Assembly: GCF_022539505.1 (NCBI RefSeq)
Contig: NC_061510.1
Coordinates: forward strand, 36,171,047 to 36,235,046
Direction of reading: 5' to 3'
Origin: Lolium rigidum
Taxonomy: Eukaryota > Streptophyta > Magnoliopsida > Poales > Poaceae
Length of the DNA: 64,000 nucleotides
The translations under genes and the position numbers were made by a program. Below the pieces are notes generated by a model. That model ran no database searches. It was not told the origin of the DNA and was given only the letters and a program-made list of their open reading frames with translations. Positions 1 to 12,100 of this stretch are shown here, one piece after another (within the stretch, counting starts at the first letter, position 1; the number at the start of each line of letters is the position of its first letter).

Positions 1-564
1 AAGGGAGACAGCAGCGTTGATGAAGATGGCGGTGGTGTTGATGGAAAAGCCTTCCGGGGGCACTTCCCCGTCCCGGCGGCGTGCCGGAACAGAGACTCCT
101 GTCCCCCAGATCTTGGCTTCGCGATGGCGGCGGCTCCGGAAGGTTTTCTCTGGTTTCGTCGAACGTGTCGAGGTTTTTAGGTCGGGGACCTTTATATAGG
201 CGAAGAGGCAGAGTCGGAGGGTCGACGAGGCGACGACACACTAGGGGCGCGACCAAGGCTCGGGCCGCGCCACCCCGTCGTCCGGGGCCCACGAGGCCCT
301 CCTCCGCGGCTCTCGGGCGTTCCGGAAGCTTCGTGGAAAAATAGGATGCTTGGGCGTTGATTTCGTCCGATTCCGAGAATATTTCCTTACTAGGATTTCC
401 GGAACCAAAAACAGCAGAAAACGAGACTGGCCCTTCGGCATCTCGTCAATAGGTTAGTTCCGGAAAACGCATAATAATGACATAAAGTATGCATAAAACA
501 TGTAGATATCATCAATAATGTGGCATGGAACATAAGAAATTATCGATACGTCGGAGACGTATCA
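1..564 (-). mobile_element. Partial gypsy-type LTR, antisense, cut by window edge
   Basis: The reverse complement starts at 564 with TGATACGTCTCCGACG and runs through the same blocks (CCGGAACTAACCTATTGACG, then a stretch from the LTR U3/R region) that are seen in the complete LTRs at 3848-5360 (minus) and 45722-47150 (plus). It is therefore the beginning of an LTR of the same gypsy superfamily group, lying on the minus strand; the rest is outside the window. The five bases after it, CTGGG (565-569), would be the target-site duplication, which cannot be tested here. The family is probably one of the abundant Triticeae gypsy families (Sabrina/WHAM-like), named only from memory of the terminal sequence. 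No coding capacity in this part. Confidence 0.8.
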
Positions 565-2566
565 CTGGGCTCCACTGACATGTGGGCCCAGGGGCAATTG
601 TGACATTTCACAATTCCATAAAATACTGAAACTTTAAAAATTCATAGTAAATGTTTAATAGCTCTAAAAAATAATTAAAAATATGAAAACCACTCAGTAT
701 AAAAATCTCTATCATAATAAAATATGAAATAGAATTTTTGAAGATAAACAATAATAAGTTCAAATTTGATGATTTAAATAATCATTTAAATCACACCCTA
801 TATTTTCAATAATGAAAATAAGTCCATAAATTCTTTTGGACTTTAAAAACACCTTGACAACATTTCAAGGTTGTATTTTACCCTAAACAGAGTATCCCTG
901 AATCATTCTTAGTATCAACCTCTCACATGGAATAATAAGACATCGGAAGGGGGGAACAAACCCTAAAACTCGGAATCATGCATAAATGCTTCTTTAACCA
1001 TTGCCCTTATCGGACAATGATGCTATTTTTCAGCAACGAGAGGACAAGGGTCAGTCCACACCATCCAACCGCAACACTTTGCGGTATTCGAGCAAGTTCA
1101 TCACTTGCTCATGTCATTCGAGTATTTTTATCAAATTACTTGCAAAGTACTATGTTTATCACTATTGCATAAAAAGCAAAACCACTATTTTCATAACTAT
1201 GAATATGACTAAGTGGTGGGCAATGGAACCATGGATTATGTTGATACGGTGGAGGTTCCATTGCAAGGGTTTATATCCATCTAGGATTAAACAACAAATG
1301 TCGTCCAATGATTCTTGTGCCGTAATACCCGTGTTAACCATAAGATCTGGAGTGGGACGGAATAGTCAATCGTATTTCCACCTCTTGTACATCAACGGAC
1401 GCGCTTTACCGTAGACACTTGTCATCTGTTGGGGGCAAGCGGTAGGCTGGGGAAGCCAAAAGTTCCCCACGGCTTTGTCCGTAGTACACTTGTCGCCCGA
1501 AGAGCAAGCGGTAGGCTGGGGAAGCCAATAGTTCCCCACGGTATTGCGGTCTATGAGGGGTTGCATCTACCAGCGAAGGAGTTTGGTTTCGATCCCAGAC
1601 TGTCGTCGTGGTCGGGGTCCATCCTTAATTGGTGTAAGAGGACCGACGAGGACCCAGGGTCGGGGATGCAACAAAGGGTGGGTGTATGAGGTAGCGGAGG
1701 AATATGTTTGGCTATGACCTTATACCGGGCCTCACACCGAAGGAAGTGTGGACGGGAAAGCTGCCCGGTTGGCACCAAGGTTAAGATCTCTTATGGGTAA
1801 AGCAACACACCTCTGCGAGTGTAATGAATCGTGACTTGTCACTCCTCGTTCCGGGATTTGGAGCTGCGAACGCTGCGGAAAGGAACTCCATGAAGTTCTA
1901 GTGAACCGGTGAAGGCTGACGGACATAGTTCTTTGAAATAAAAGCAACCTCTTGAAGAAATGTTTATCAAAACCTGCATTGGTATTAGACTTTCTGGTCT
2001 AATATCGTAGCTAGTGCATTAAACACCTCTTTTCTATAATGAACTTGTTGAGTACACTCGTACTCATACCACTCTTAAATCCCCTGCTTAGATTGTCTGA
2101 ACCATCTGGAAGAGGACAACGACAACCCTGAAGGAGCCGACATCATCGGCTATGAAGAACCAGACCTCTCTGGAGGTGTCGAAGGTGTAGACTACCTCAT
2201 AGTCTACGGAACCGGGGAGGGTTCCGGGGGAGAGCACGTGTAGACCTACCAAGTAGCATTAGTATCCGAGCAGTGCGAACTCTTAGTACTTAACTGCTCG
2301 AGGGAATAAATGTATAACTTAGTAAGACTTCTATATTGTAAGTTGAGTTGGGTTCGCCTCGAACCCAGGGGTATACCTCTTAGGACCCAAGAGGAGCTCC
2401 GAGATGATATGTACATTATGCTTGTAATAATAAATGAATGAGTTATGGACCTGCTATGTTCTGTTGTACTACTCTGAGGGATGTAATATTTGCGGATTGA
2501 TACTTCGTGAATGTTATATCAACGACTGACATACTACAACATGCAGTGGTATGTAGGGTCACCACA
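565..2566 (+). mobile_element. Fragment of long-LTR element related to 9125-15959
   Basis: Several blocks match the right half of the element at 9125-15959: the segment around 1201-1290 (AATATGACTAAGTGGTGGGC and GGTGGAGGTTCCATTGCA) matches 14283-14360, and the last ~120 bases, ending CATGCAGTGGTATGTAGGGT then CACCACA, match the right end 15830-15959. It is shorter than that copy, so it carries internal deletions, and its left part is replaced or interrupted by the antisense LTR that ends at 564. Its right end (2566) abuts a CACTA transposase coding sequence that breaks off exactly there, so this element inserted into that gene. No convincing ORF; the short ORFs here are not conserved between the two copies. 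Confidence 0.7.
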
Positions 2567-3279
2567 AGGATGCATCCATTAGTGCATGCATATATCTTCT
2601 GCACCTCTAATCCTAGAGGGCAGAGAACCTTCTTTGTTTCATACGTATTGTCAGGCAATTTATTATCTTTTGGAAGCTTCTTCTTCATTATTTTCAATAA
2701 CTTCTCAAATCCCTTGTCTCATAAATCAGTCACTGCCTTCCATTGCAGCAACTCCAGTATGGTACCAAGTTTTGTGTTGCCATCTTCGCAATTTGGGTAC
2801 AACTTTTTTTTGTGATCCTCTAACATGCTCTTTAACTTCCCCTTCTCGTTTACACTTTCTACTTCTATGTGTGCATCAACGATGGCCCGACGAAGATCAT
2901 CAGTGGGATCATCTGATGCCTCTTCATCTTCAGCTTCCCCCGTTGCAGTATCACTGTATTCAGGGTACATATAATCATCCTCTTCTTCTTCATTGCCTTC
3001 CGTCATAACCCCTATTTTTTCGTGTTTGGTCCAACAATTATATCTAGGCATGAAACCTTTCCAAAGCAGGTGGGAGTGAAGGACTTTCCAGGAAGCGTAA
3101 TCCTTTAAGTTCTGACAGTCAACACATCGACAACACATAAAACCATCCACCCATTGGTTTTCCCCAGCCACACGGATAAAATCTTTCAGGCCCGTAGAGA
3201 ACTCGTTATGGCATCGGTCACCGTACATCCATTGCCGCCGGTTCATATGCATCATATAATTAAGTTGATCAGAAACCAT
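2567..3279 (-). pseudogene. CACTA (En/Spm) transposase, N-terminal part, with stop and truncation
   Basis: Read on the minus strand from 3279, the product shows the plant transposase-associated domain that precedes the CACTA TNP2-type transposase: RRQWMYGDRCHNEFSTGLKD near residue 14, a CCRCVDCQN zinc-type motif near 50, then WKGFMPRYNCWTKHEK near 73, and an acidic linker (EEEEDD). It continues in the same frame past an in-frame TGA (2719-2721) into GFEKLLKIMKKKLP and KVLCPLGLEVQKIYACTNGC, where the coding sequence stops dead at 2567 because a long-LTR element inserted. Known role of the family: DNA transposase acting in the nucleus on CACTA termini. Only about 235 codons survive, without the catalytic part, so this is a dead copy. 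No CACTA termini were found around it. Confidence 0.85.
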
Positions 3280-3309
3280 TACAGAACATCATGAATAGTG
3301 AAATGATCA

Positions 3310-3544
3310 TGATACGTCTCAAACGTATCTATAATTTTTGATGCTCCATGCTTGTTTTACACCAATTCATATATGTTTTACTTACACTTCGTTGCACTTT
3401 TACATGATTTCCGGCACTAACCTATTAACAAGATGCCACGGGCCAGTTCCCTGTTTTCTGCTGTTTTTGTATTTCAGAAAAGTTGTACATGAAATATTCT
3501 CGGAATTGGCCGAAACAAAAGCCGAAGTCAATATTTTACCGTGA
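3310..3544 (+). mobile_element. 5' stub of a gypsy LTR, forward orientation
   Basis: Begins TGATACGTCTCAAACGTATC at 3310 and continues through the blocks typical of this LTR group (ATGATTTCCGGCACTAACCT, GATGCCACGGGCCAGTT, TTCTGCTGTTTTTG, ATATTCTCGGAAT), then loses similarity near 3540. Only the first ~230 bases of an LTR remain; the rest of the element is gone. It sits directly downstream of the CACTA transposase start region and upstream of the promoter of the Arg/Glu-rich ORF. No TSD can be assigned because the other end is missing. Confidence 0.7.
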
Positions 3545-3720
3545 TGAAGAGGCGCGAATCGGGCGCGCTAGCGCCTCGCGAGGCTGATTGGGCGTGAGAG
3601 CCGCCTGTTAGTGATGTCAGGGCCCCGCGCGAGATATTTTACCGCCACGGCGCTCCCGCCATGACGCTGCACGGGAAATTCTCCCGCCGTGACACCGCGC
3701 GGGAGGTTTCCCGCCTCGCC

Positions 3721-3784
3721 GGCGGTCCATATAATCCCTCCCTCCCCTGCCTCTATAGTGCAAAAACCCTAGAAAAATAGCACA
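3721..3784 (+). promoter_or_regulatory. TATA-type promoter and 5' leader of Arg/Glu-rich ORF
   Basis: A GC-rich stretch is followed by CCATATAATCCCTCC (TATA-like, 3727-3741), a pyrimidine-rich segment, and AACCCTAGAAAAATAGCACA directly before the ATG at 3785. The spacing (about 55 bases TATA to ATG) fits a short plant leader. This is inferred from sequence only. Confidence 0.4.
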
Positions 3785-3847
3785 ATGTTCGATTCGTGGG
3801 ATGAGGCGGCGCTAGAGGCGGCCGTAGAAGTCGTGGAAGCGGACCCG

Positions 3848-5360
3848 TGATGACCCACAAGTATAGGGGATCGCAACAGTCTTCGCGGGAAGTAAAACCC
3901 AATTTATTGATTCGACACAAGGGGAGGTAAAGAATACTTATAAGCCTTAACAACTGAGTTGTCAATTCAGCTGCACCTGGAAAAGCACTAGTAACAGGGG
4001 TGATGTGAAAGTAGTAGTGATATGAGAGCAATAGTAACAGTAACACAGCAGCAGTAATAGTAATACGAGAGCAATGGCACCAGAAAACAGTTGACATGTA
4101 GAACAAGTATATGATGATGAAAGATGGACCGGGGTTCCCAGCTATCTACACTAGTGGTAACTCTCCAATAACAAGTGTTGGGTGAACAAATTACAATCGG
4201 GCAATTGATAGGATTGAAATAGCATTAAAACAGAATATCAAGATCATTAATCATGTAGGCATGTTTTCCAATAATAGTCGTACGTGCTCGCAATGAGAAA
4301 CTTGCACAACATCTTTTGTCCTACCAGCCGGTGGCAGCCGGGCCTCAAGGGAAACTACTCGGATATTAAGGTACTCCTTTTAATAGAGCACCGGAGCAAA
4401 GCATTAACACTTGGTGAAAACATGTGTCCCTCACATCACCGCCATCCCCTCCGGTTGTCCCGATTTCTGTCACTTCGGGGCCTTTGGTTCCGGACAATGA
4501 CATGTGCATACAACTTGTAGATACAATCTAAGCAATAAGTATAGAGCTCAAATCTAAGATCATGCCACTCGGGCCCTAGTGACAAGCATTAAGCATAACA
4601 AGATTGCAAGCAACAATAACTTCATAAACTTTGTAGATAGACAATCATAACGTAACAATCCATCGGATCCCGACAAACACAACACCGATTACATCGGATG
4701 AATCTCAATCATGTAAGGCAGCTCATGAGATCATTGTATTGAAGTACATGGGGGAGAGAATACCAACTAGCTACGGCTAGAACCCGTAGTCCATGGGGGA
4801 ACTACTCACGGAGCATGATGGAGGTGATGGCGTTGATGGAGATGGCTTCCGGGGCACTTCCCCGTCCCGGCAGGGTGCCGGGACGAGACTTCGTCCCCCG
4901 AATTGGAGTTTCGCGATGGTGGCGGCGCCCCGGAGTCTTTCTCGGAGTTTCGTCAAGAGTTACGGTGTTTTTAGGTCGAAAGGGATTTTATAGGCGAAGA
5001 GGCGGCGCAGGGGGCACACAGGGGCTCCCCACCATAGGCCGGCGCGGGCCCAGGCCGAGCCGCGCCGCCTTATGGTGTGGTGGCCCTCCGGCCCCCGTCC
5101 GACTCTTCTTCGGTGTTCCGGATGCTTCCGGGAAAAATAGGAGGTTTGGTCTTCGTTTCGTCGAATTCCGAGAATATTGCCCGAACAGCCTTTCTGGAAC
5201 CAAAAACAGCAGAAAACAGGAACTGGCACTGTGGCATCTTGTTAATAGGTTAGTTCCGGAAAACGCATAAAAACATTATAAAGTGCAAGCAAAACATGTA
5301 AGTATTGTCATAAAACAAGCATGGAACGACAAAAATTATGGATACGTCGGGGACGTATCA
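3848..5360 (-). repeat. 3' LTR of the element 3848-8777 (1513 bp)
   Basis: Read on the minus strand it runs from TGATACGTCCCCGACGTATC (5360) to TATACTTGTGGGTCATCA (3848), so the ends are TG...CA. The outer ~343 bases can be compared with the 5' LTR remnant 8435-8777: I count about ten substitutions by eye, roughly 3 percent, which means a young to middle-aged insertion. It contains a GC-rich U3/R segment around 4790-5110 and a segment rich in CAGTAGTAAC-like triplets at 4000-4080. Confidence 0.88.
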
Positions 5361-7814
5361 GCATCCCCAAGCTTAGTTCTCGCTCGTCCCGAGCAGTGTA
5401 AACGATAAAAAGAATAATTTCTGTAGTGACATGCTACTTACATAACCTTGATCATACTATTACAAAGCATATGAAATGAATGAAGTGACTCAAGGCAATG
5501 ATCTATAGTTGCTAACAAATAGATAACATATAGCAAAACTTTTCATGAAGAGTACTTTCAAGACAAGCATCAAAAGTCTTGCACAAGAGTTAACTCATAA
5601 AGCAATAAGTTCAAAGTAAAGGCATCGAAGCAACACAAAGGAAGATGTAAGTTTCAGTGGTTGCTTTCAACTTGTAACATGCATATCTCATGGATAATTG
5701 TCAACACAAAGTAATATGATGAATGCAAATATGCAAGTATGTAAGAATCAATGCACAGCTTGACACAAGTGTTTGCTTCGAGGTGGAAGGAAGTAGGTAA
5801 ACTGACTCAGCGTAAAGTAAAAGAAAGGCCCTTCAAAGAGGAAAGCATCGATTGCTATATTTGTGCTAGAGCTTTGGTTTTGAAAACATAAAGAGAGCAT
5901 AAAAATAAAGTTTTGAGAGGTGTTTGTTGTTGTCAACGAATGGTAGTGGGCACTCTAACCCCCTTGCCAGACAAACCTTCAAAAGCGGCTCCCATGAGTT
6001 ATTTTTATTTTTGGGTGGCACTCCTTCCAACCTTTCTTTCACAAACCATGGCTAACAGAATCCTCGGGTGCCTGCCAACAATCTCATACCATGAAGGAGT
6101 GCCTTTTTATTTTAGTTTCATTATGATGATGACACTCCTCCCAACCTTTGCTTACACAAGCCATGGCTAACCGAATCCTCGGGTGCCGTCCAACAATCAC
6201 ATACCATGGAGGAGTGTCTATTTTGGTTAATTAATTTGGGACTGGGAATCCCATTGCCAGCTCTTTTTGCAAAATTATTGGATAAGCGGATGAAGCCACT
6301 AGTCCATTGGTGAAAGTTGCCCAACAAGATTGAAAGATAAACACCACATACTTCCTCATGAGCTATAAAACATTGACTCAAATTGAGAGGCATTTTGAAT
6401 TGTTTAAAGGTAGCACTCAAGCAATTTACTTTGGAATGGCAGGAAATACCACATAGTAGGTAGGTATGGTGGACACAAATGGCATAGTGGTCGGCTCAAG
6501 TATTTTGGATGCATGAGAAGTATTCCCTCTCGATACAAGGTTTAGGCTAGCAAGGTTGTTTGAAGCAAACACAAGTATGAACTGGTACAGCAAAACTTAC
6601 ATAACAACATATTGCAAGCATTATAATACTCTACACCTGTCTTCCTTGTTGCTCAAACACTTTTACCAGAAAATATCTAGACCTTAAGAGAGATCAATTA
6701 TGCAAACCAATTTTAACAAGCTCTTCAGTAGTTCTCCACTAATAGGTTTAAACTACATGAAAAAAAACTTAATCATGATCTACTTGAGAGCTCAAAACAA
6801 TTGCCAAGTGTCAAATTATCCAAGACATATGAGGCATTTTCCTTTTCCAACCAAATATAAATAAGTGCAATAGCTTCCAACTTTTATCATTGAACATTAA
6901 AAGTAAAACGAAGAACACGAGTGTTCATATGAAAAAGCGGAGCGTGTCTCTCTCCCAAACATGGATTGCTAGGATCCGAATTTATTCAAACAAAAACATA
7001 ACGAAAAATAAACACACAGACGCTCCAAGTAAAGCACATATGATGTGACCGAATAAAAATATAGTTTCAGGGGAGGAAACCTGATAAGTTGATGAAGAAG
7101 GGGATGCCTTGGGCATCCCCAAGCTTAGACGCTTGAGTCTTCTTGAAATATGCAGGGATGAACCACGGGGGCATCCCCAAGCTTAGACTTTTCACTCTTC
7201 TTGATCATATATCATCCTCCTCTCTTGACCCTTGAAAACTTCCTTCACACCAAACTTCTCATAAACTTCATTAGAGGGGTTAGTACTCAAATTTTTTTGA
7301 ATCCACCTTGGTCCTGTAGTGGCACATTGCAAGAACTCAATAAAACATTAGCTACAGCTCTCTACATCTAGAAAACCTCGCTTAAAGTCCACAAGAGACA
7401 ATGCAAAAAACAGAGACAGAATCTGCCAAAACAGAACCGCTAGTAAAGACGAATTTTAATAAAATACTTCCGTTGCTCAAATCAGAAAACTCAAAACTAA
7501 TGAAAGTTGCGTACATATCTGAGGATCACTCACGTAAATTGGCATAATTTTCTGAGTTACCTACGGAGAATTAGACCCAGATTCGTGACAGCAAAGAAAT
7601 CTGTTTCTGCGCAGTAATCCAAATCTAGTATCAACCTTCGATTAGAGGCTTCACTTGGCACAACAAAACACAAAACTAAGATAAGGAGAGGTTGCTACAG
7701 TAGTAAACAACTTCCAAGACACAAATATAAAACAAAGTACTGTAGCAAAATAACACGTGGGTTATCTCCCAAGAAGTTGCTTTCTTTCTAGCCGTTAAGA
7801 TGGGCTCAGCAGTT
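5361..7814 (-). other. Non-coding internal 3' region of the gypsy element
   Basis: Between the 3' LTR and the ORF end there are ~2.45 kb without a supported gene. This region corresponds, in reverse, to 49961-54150 of the complete element minus the short LTR element nested there (shared stretches around the AGCTTGGGGATGCC motifs and the CTCGCTCGTCC/ACTCGAGGGCGAG motif near the tract). Two extra copies of the purine-tract-like motif (GGGCATCCCCAAGCTTAGAC) lie at about 7110-7130 and 7169-7190. Confidence 0.6.
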
Positions 7815-8429
7815 TTAATGATGCACTCGCAAGAAATAGTATTTGAAGCAAAAGAGAGCATCAAAAAGCAAATTCAAAACACATTTAAGTCTCACATGCT
7901 TCCTATGCATAGGAATCTTGTAAATAAACAAGTTCATGAAGAGCAAAGTAACAAGCATAGGAAGATAAAACAAGTGTAGCTTCAAAAATTTCAACACATA
8001 GAGAGGTGTATTAGTACCATGAAAATTTCTACAACCATATTTTCCTCTCTCATAATAATTTTCAGTAGCTTCATGAACAAACTCAACAATATAACTATCA
8101 CATGCAGCATACTTTTCATGATTTCCAAACACATAATTTTTATCAAGTTCAAGAATAGTGGAATTAAAACTTTCAAACTTACTTTTATTAATAATATAAC
8201 AAGGTAGTTGATCAATCTCAATAGATATGGGACCCATAGAATAAGTCAAGAACTCTCCAATCCCATTTTCATTAGTAGTACAATTAATATTATCAAGTAA
8301 CATAGGACCATCATCTAGAGCTTTATCATAAACATTTGCCAAGCAAAATTCTTTAGTACCATGCATTTCGACATCAGGCACAAACAAAGCATTATCATAA
8401 GATTTATCAAAGTAGCATGGATTTATCAA
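7815..8429 (-). pseudogene. C-terminal end of gypsy element ORF with hydrophobic tail
   Basis: The last ~200 codons of the same ORF that is nearly complete at 48180-49960. The shared end comprises an ...YIVEFVHEATENYYERGKYG segment, then a hydrophobic stretch (LKLHLFYLPMLVTLLFMNLF) followed by KIPMHRKHVRLKCVLNLLFD and the terminal FLRVHH with stop. The N-terminal gag part is missing because of the deletion at 8434. The hydrophobic segment looks able to span a membrane, but no function is established. The reading frame over this stretch is open, so decay here is by truncation only. Confidence 0.7.
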
Positions 8430-8434
8430 AGCAC

Positions 8435-8777
8435 CTGGGGGCTCCCCACCATAGGCCGGCGCGGGCCCAGGCCAGGCCGCGCCGCCTTATGGTGTGGTGG
8501 CCCTCTGGCCCCTCTCCGACTCTTCTTCGGTGTTCTGGATGCTTCCGGGAAAAATAGGAGGTTTGGTCTTCGTTTCGTCGAATTACGAGAATATTGCCCG
8601 AACAGCCTTTCTGGAACCAAAAACAGCAGAAAACAGGAACTGGCACTGTGGCATCTTGTTAATAGGTTATTTCCGGAAAACGCATAAAAACATTATAAAG
8701 TGCAAGCAAAACATGTAAGTATTGTCATAAAACAAGCATGGAACGACATAAATTATGGATACGTCGGGGATGTATCA
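8435..8777 (-). repeat. Remnant of the 5' LTR
   Basis: Matches the outer 343 bases of the 3' LTR at 5018-5360 with about ten mismatches. On its left it is fused to internal ORF sequence at ~8430-8435 around a short GGGG run, consistent with a deletion through micro-homology. Right end TATCA (8777) is followed by the TSD ACCCG. Confidence 0.85.
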
Positions 8778-9124
8778 ACCCGCAGCTCGTAGAGTACGTA
8801 GGCGTGGGAGGAGGCGGCGCTAGCGGTGATCGTGGATGTCCACGTCGCGGACGAGCGGCAGGGCCAGGAGGCGAAGCGGCGGTTGCGGGTGACCGAGGAG
8901 GCACGACGGTGACGGGTGGCGCGGCGGGAGGACCTGGAGCGGCAGCGGGAGGAGGCGGAGTTCTTGGAGGCGCGGCGGCGGCGGGAGGCTGCGAGCGAGC
9001 GCCGGTGGGAGCGGCGACGACAGCAGGGTGGGAGGACCTTTTGCTGCGGCGGTCGCAGCGGGAGGAGATGCAGATTTAGGAGGAAGTCTGCGAGCGGCGG
9101 CGTTTGGCGGAGTTGCAGCTCTGC

Positions 9125-12100
9125 TGTAATATCCCAGGTTTAGAGGCTATAAAATGAGAGAACACCAAAGTGTGCATTGCATTCATGCATAGATAATCCG
9201 GGGAATTTTCGCGCTTCAAATAAAACTTACCACAAGCAATCGAAGTTTCACTTGACTTGCTGGAATTGAAGTAGATCATCAAGTCAAGCGCTATAAACTT
9301 CACTGTGACCTTTGCTAAAACCTTTCTTTTGGGTAGAGATGATTTGATCTATGGGCTAGATCAAATAGAAGTAGTTTTACAACAAACAACACATTCCTTA
9401 AGAATCAAACTCTAACTTATTAACACTTAAAAGTTAGCAACTACCTTTGTGTGTAAATTAATTCACTTTTAAACTTATTACCAAATAAGGTAAACCACAA
9501 GGTCTAAAGTGCATAAAAGCCACACATTCTTATTTAAATCATAACTTATTAAGTATATGGAATATCATAAAACTAAATCCATTTACATTACGATTCATAG
9601 TTCAAACTATTTGAATAAAACTGACTATGAGTATTTTGAAACTCATATGATCATGCCTTGGTGAAATCAAACACCAACTATCCAAATTTGAGGAATAACC
9701 TTCAACCTTGATCTTTTGATCAATATTATAATATAAATCCAATCCAATATGATATATTGACTCATCCACAATAATAAAACCATCCACAAGATATTTAGTA
9801 GAAAATGCCACTTGGCTATCCAAAAATAAATCATATGAGAGGATAATGATCTTGCCACATGGGATGAAAATATCTACATGACTTGCACTCCAAGCTATGC
9901 CACATCATGCTCAAAGGATTGCTATGGATGAGGGCATGACAACCAAGCACCTTACTCATCTAACCAACACAAGAGTCACCACCTAAGTGTCATGATGCTA
10001 GAGCTTGCCCAAGCCTATAAATAGAGCCACACCCTTCATCCATTTGATCATCAAGTACTATCATACATGGGAACAAACACATAGAGCCACTCCATGTGAA
10101 TTAGCTAGAATCAAGATGAAGAAGCTAGGAGGTGGAGGCATACCACAAGATGCAGGTTTATCAGATTTCCTGAAGGACAAGCTACAGAAGATTTCAAGGT
10201 AGAATTCCTAGGCAAACCATCTATTTAGAGGATCATATCATCATCTCATAAGTAGGACCTTAGGATATTGCAAGACATTGAGAAGTGAGAGAAGTTGTAA
10301 TACTAAACATAGCCATGTTCATACAAGAATATTAGAGAAGTACTAATCCTAGTTGTTCAAGTCAACATTTAATCTTGGAGGTGAGAACCCTATTCCAATA
10401 GCAAAACCTTAGGAAACCAATTCCATAATCATCACAACTTGGTACTAATTATAAACCCTAAGAATCTAGGATGAGTGTGATGAGAGGAATATTAAAGAGA
10501 GATTAGTGAGGATTAGTTGATCATGTCTGCTGCATGATCTTACCTTATAAATTGAGATGATAAGTTAAACCTATATATGTGATCCATAGATCTCATTCTT
10601 CTCATGAAATAACAAGTAAATCAATAGTAGTTAATCCAGACCAATACTCATGCCTTGTATAGAGTAGTGATGATATTGTATTTAAACCTGCCTATCCAAA
10701 CATTTGAGACAAGTCTAGCATTGCTTTAATACAAGAAATCTATCTAAGTAAGGAGGAGTAACCCTAGCCAGTTAAACATAACCAAGCTTATGCTCATACC
10801 TAATCCTAGTTGTGTATCACTTGGGTGATCACTACTAAAACCCTAGACCACCTTTTACATTTCAATCCAAGTATCACTTTGAAATATAAGAAGAACCCTG
10901 CCATGCCTCATGCCTATTTAGACTTCAACTAAGTGAAGCATCACTAAAACCCTAAACCCTTTCACATAGGATCATCATCCACATAAAATCATAAACTCAA
11001 CCCATTCTTATTACCACTTACTTTAAACCCTAGCCTTAACTAAATTATTGGTGAATAATCAATATGGTTAAGCACTTGCAAAATAGAATATGTTCACCAT
11101 TCACATGTTCTCAATTTCAGATCTTTTAAAACAGAATTGATTCCTAAATTTAAAAGGTAATTGAGTTGAACCCTAAAAATTCATATCTATTTGCATTTTT
11201 AACTTGTGCCTCCAAACAACACAAATTTAATCAAATACTAAATGTTTGTTTAAACAACAACATTATACAGTAAGCATGAATATCAAATTGTTTTGATATT
11301 CAAATAATTTAGGACCTGCAAAATAAGACAGAATTCAAATTTGAAAGCAAATAGCAAATTTACATCAGAAAATAAAAACAGGAAATGAAAATTTGAAATA
11401 AGAAGTGGAGGGAAACTTACCCTGGTGGCAGCCCATCACCACCACGTCGTAGCCCAGTTCCGCACCAGCCGAAGCGAGCCAACGCAGCCCGCACGCGGCC
11501 CGACCCAAAGCCACTTACCGTTTCGCCCGCTTTAAAAATCGTGCAAGAGGAAAAATGAGACCGTCGTCTTCTCCACGCTCGACAGCGAGCCGACGGAGCT
11601 CCGCCACGTCCTCGACGAGGATATGGACGCCGCTGGACGCCATTCACCTTGCCAGAGGCCAATACAAGGATCTCGCGTCCGTCTTATCCCTTTTGCATCC
11701 AGATTCGTGCCCAAATAACCTTCACAGTCATCGTCGCATCTCGGCCATTGCCGCCGGTGGAATGACGAGATGAACCTCGCCGGGCTCTATAAAGCTACCA
11801 ATAGCTCCGCCGTAGAACCCTGATACTTCGCCACCCACCATTCCTTCCCAGAACCTCTCTATCTCTTGCAATCAACAAATGTCACTGACGGCTGTTCTCC
11901 GGCTAGCCGTCGATAGAAGCCACCCTGGAGCTCAAGAGGTGGTCAAGGAGGTGCGCCTCGACGTCGTCGTTCTACAGACCAAACCTAGCATCCAGGGGAG
12001 GTCTGAGTGTGGCCAATTTCAAGATCTTCTCCCGCAGTACATCGTCGGAATCGGTGAAGTTGAGCTCGATGCCGTCTCCAATCGACATCGGCGTCTACCT

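Larger units (their letters stand above)
3848..8777 (-). mobile_element. Non-autonomous gypsy-type LTR retrotransposon with truncated 5' side
   Basis: Minus-strand element with perfect 5-bp target duplication ACCCG (3843-3847 and 8778-8782). 3' LTR 3848-5360; the purine-rich tract TAAGCTTGGGGATGC lies directly upstream of it (5361-5375 on the plus strand as GCATCCCCAAGCTTA). The internal region 5361-8434 keeps only the C-terminal end of the element ORF (7815-8429) and the non-coding part behind it. The 5' side has lost the inner 3/4 of the LTR, the primer-binding site and most of gag in one deletion ending near 8434. It belongs to the same group as the complete element at 45722-55571, judged by the conserved ORF end, the tract sequence and the LTR layout. 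It inserted into the Arg/Glu-rich ORF after codon 21. Confidence 0.9.
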
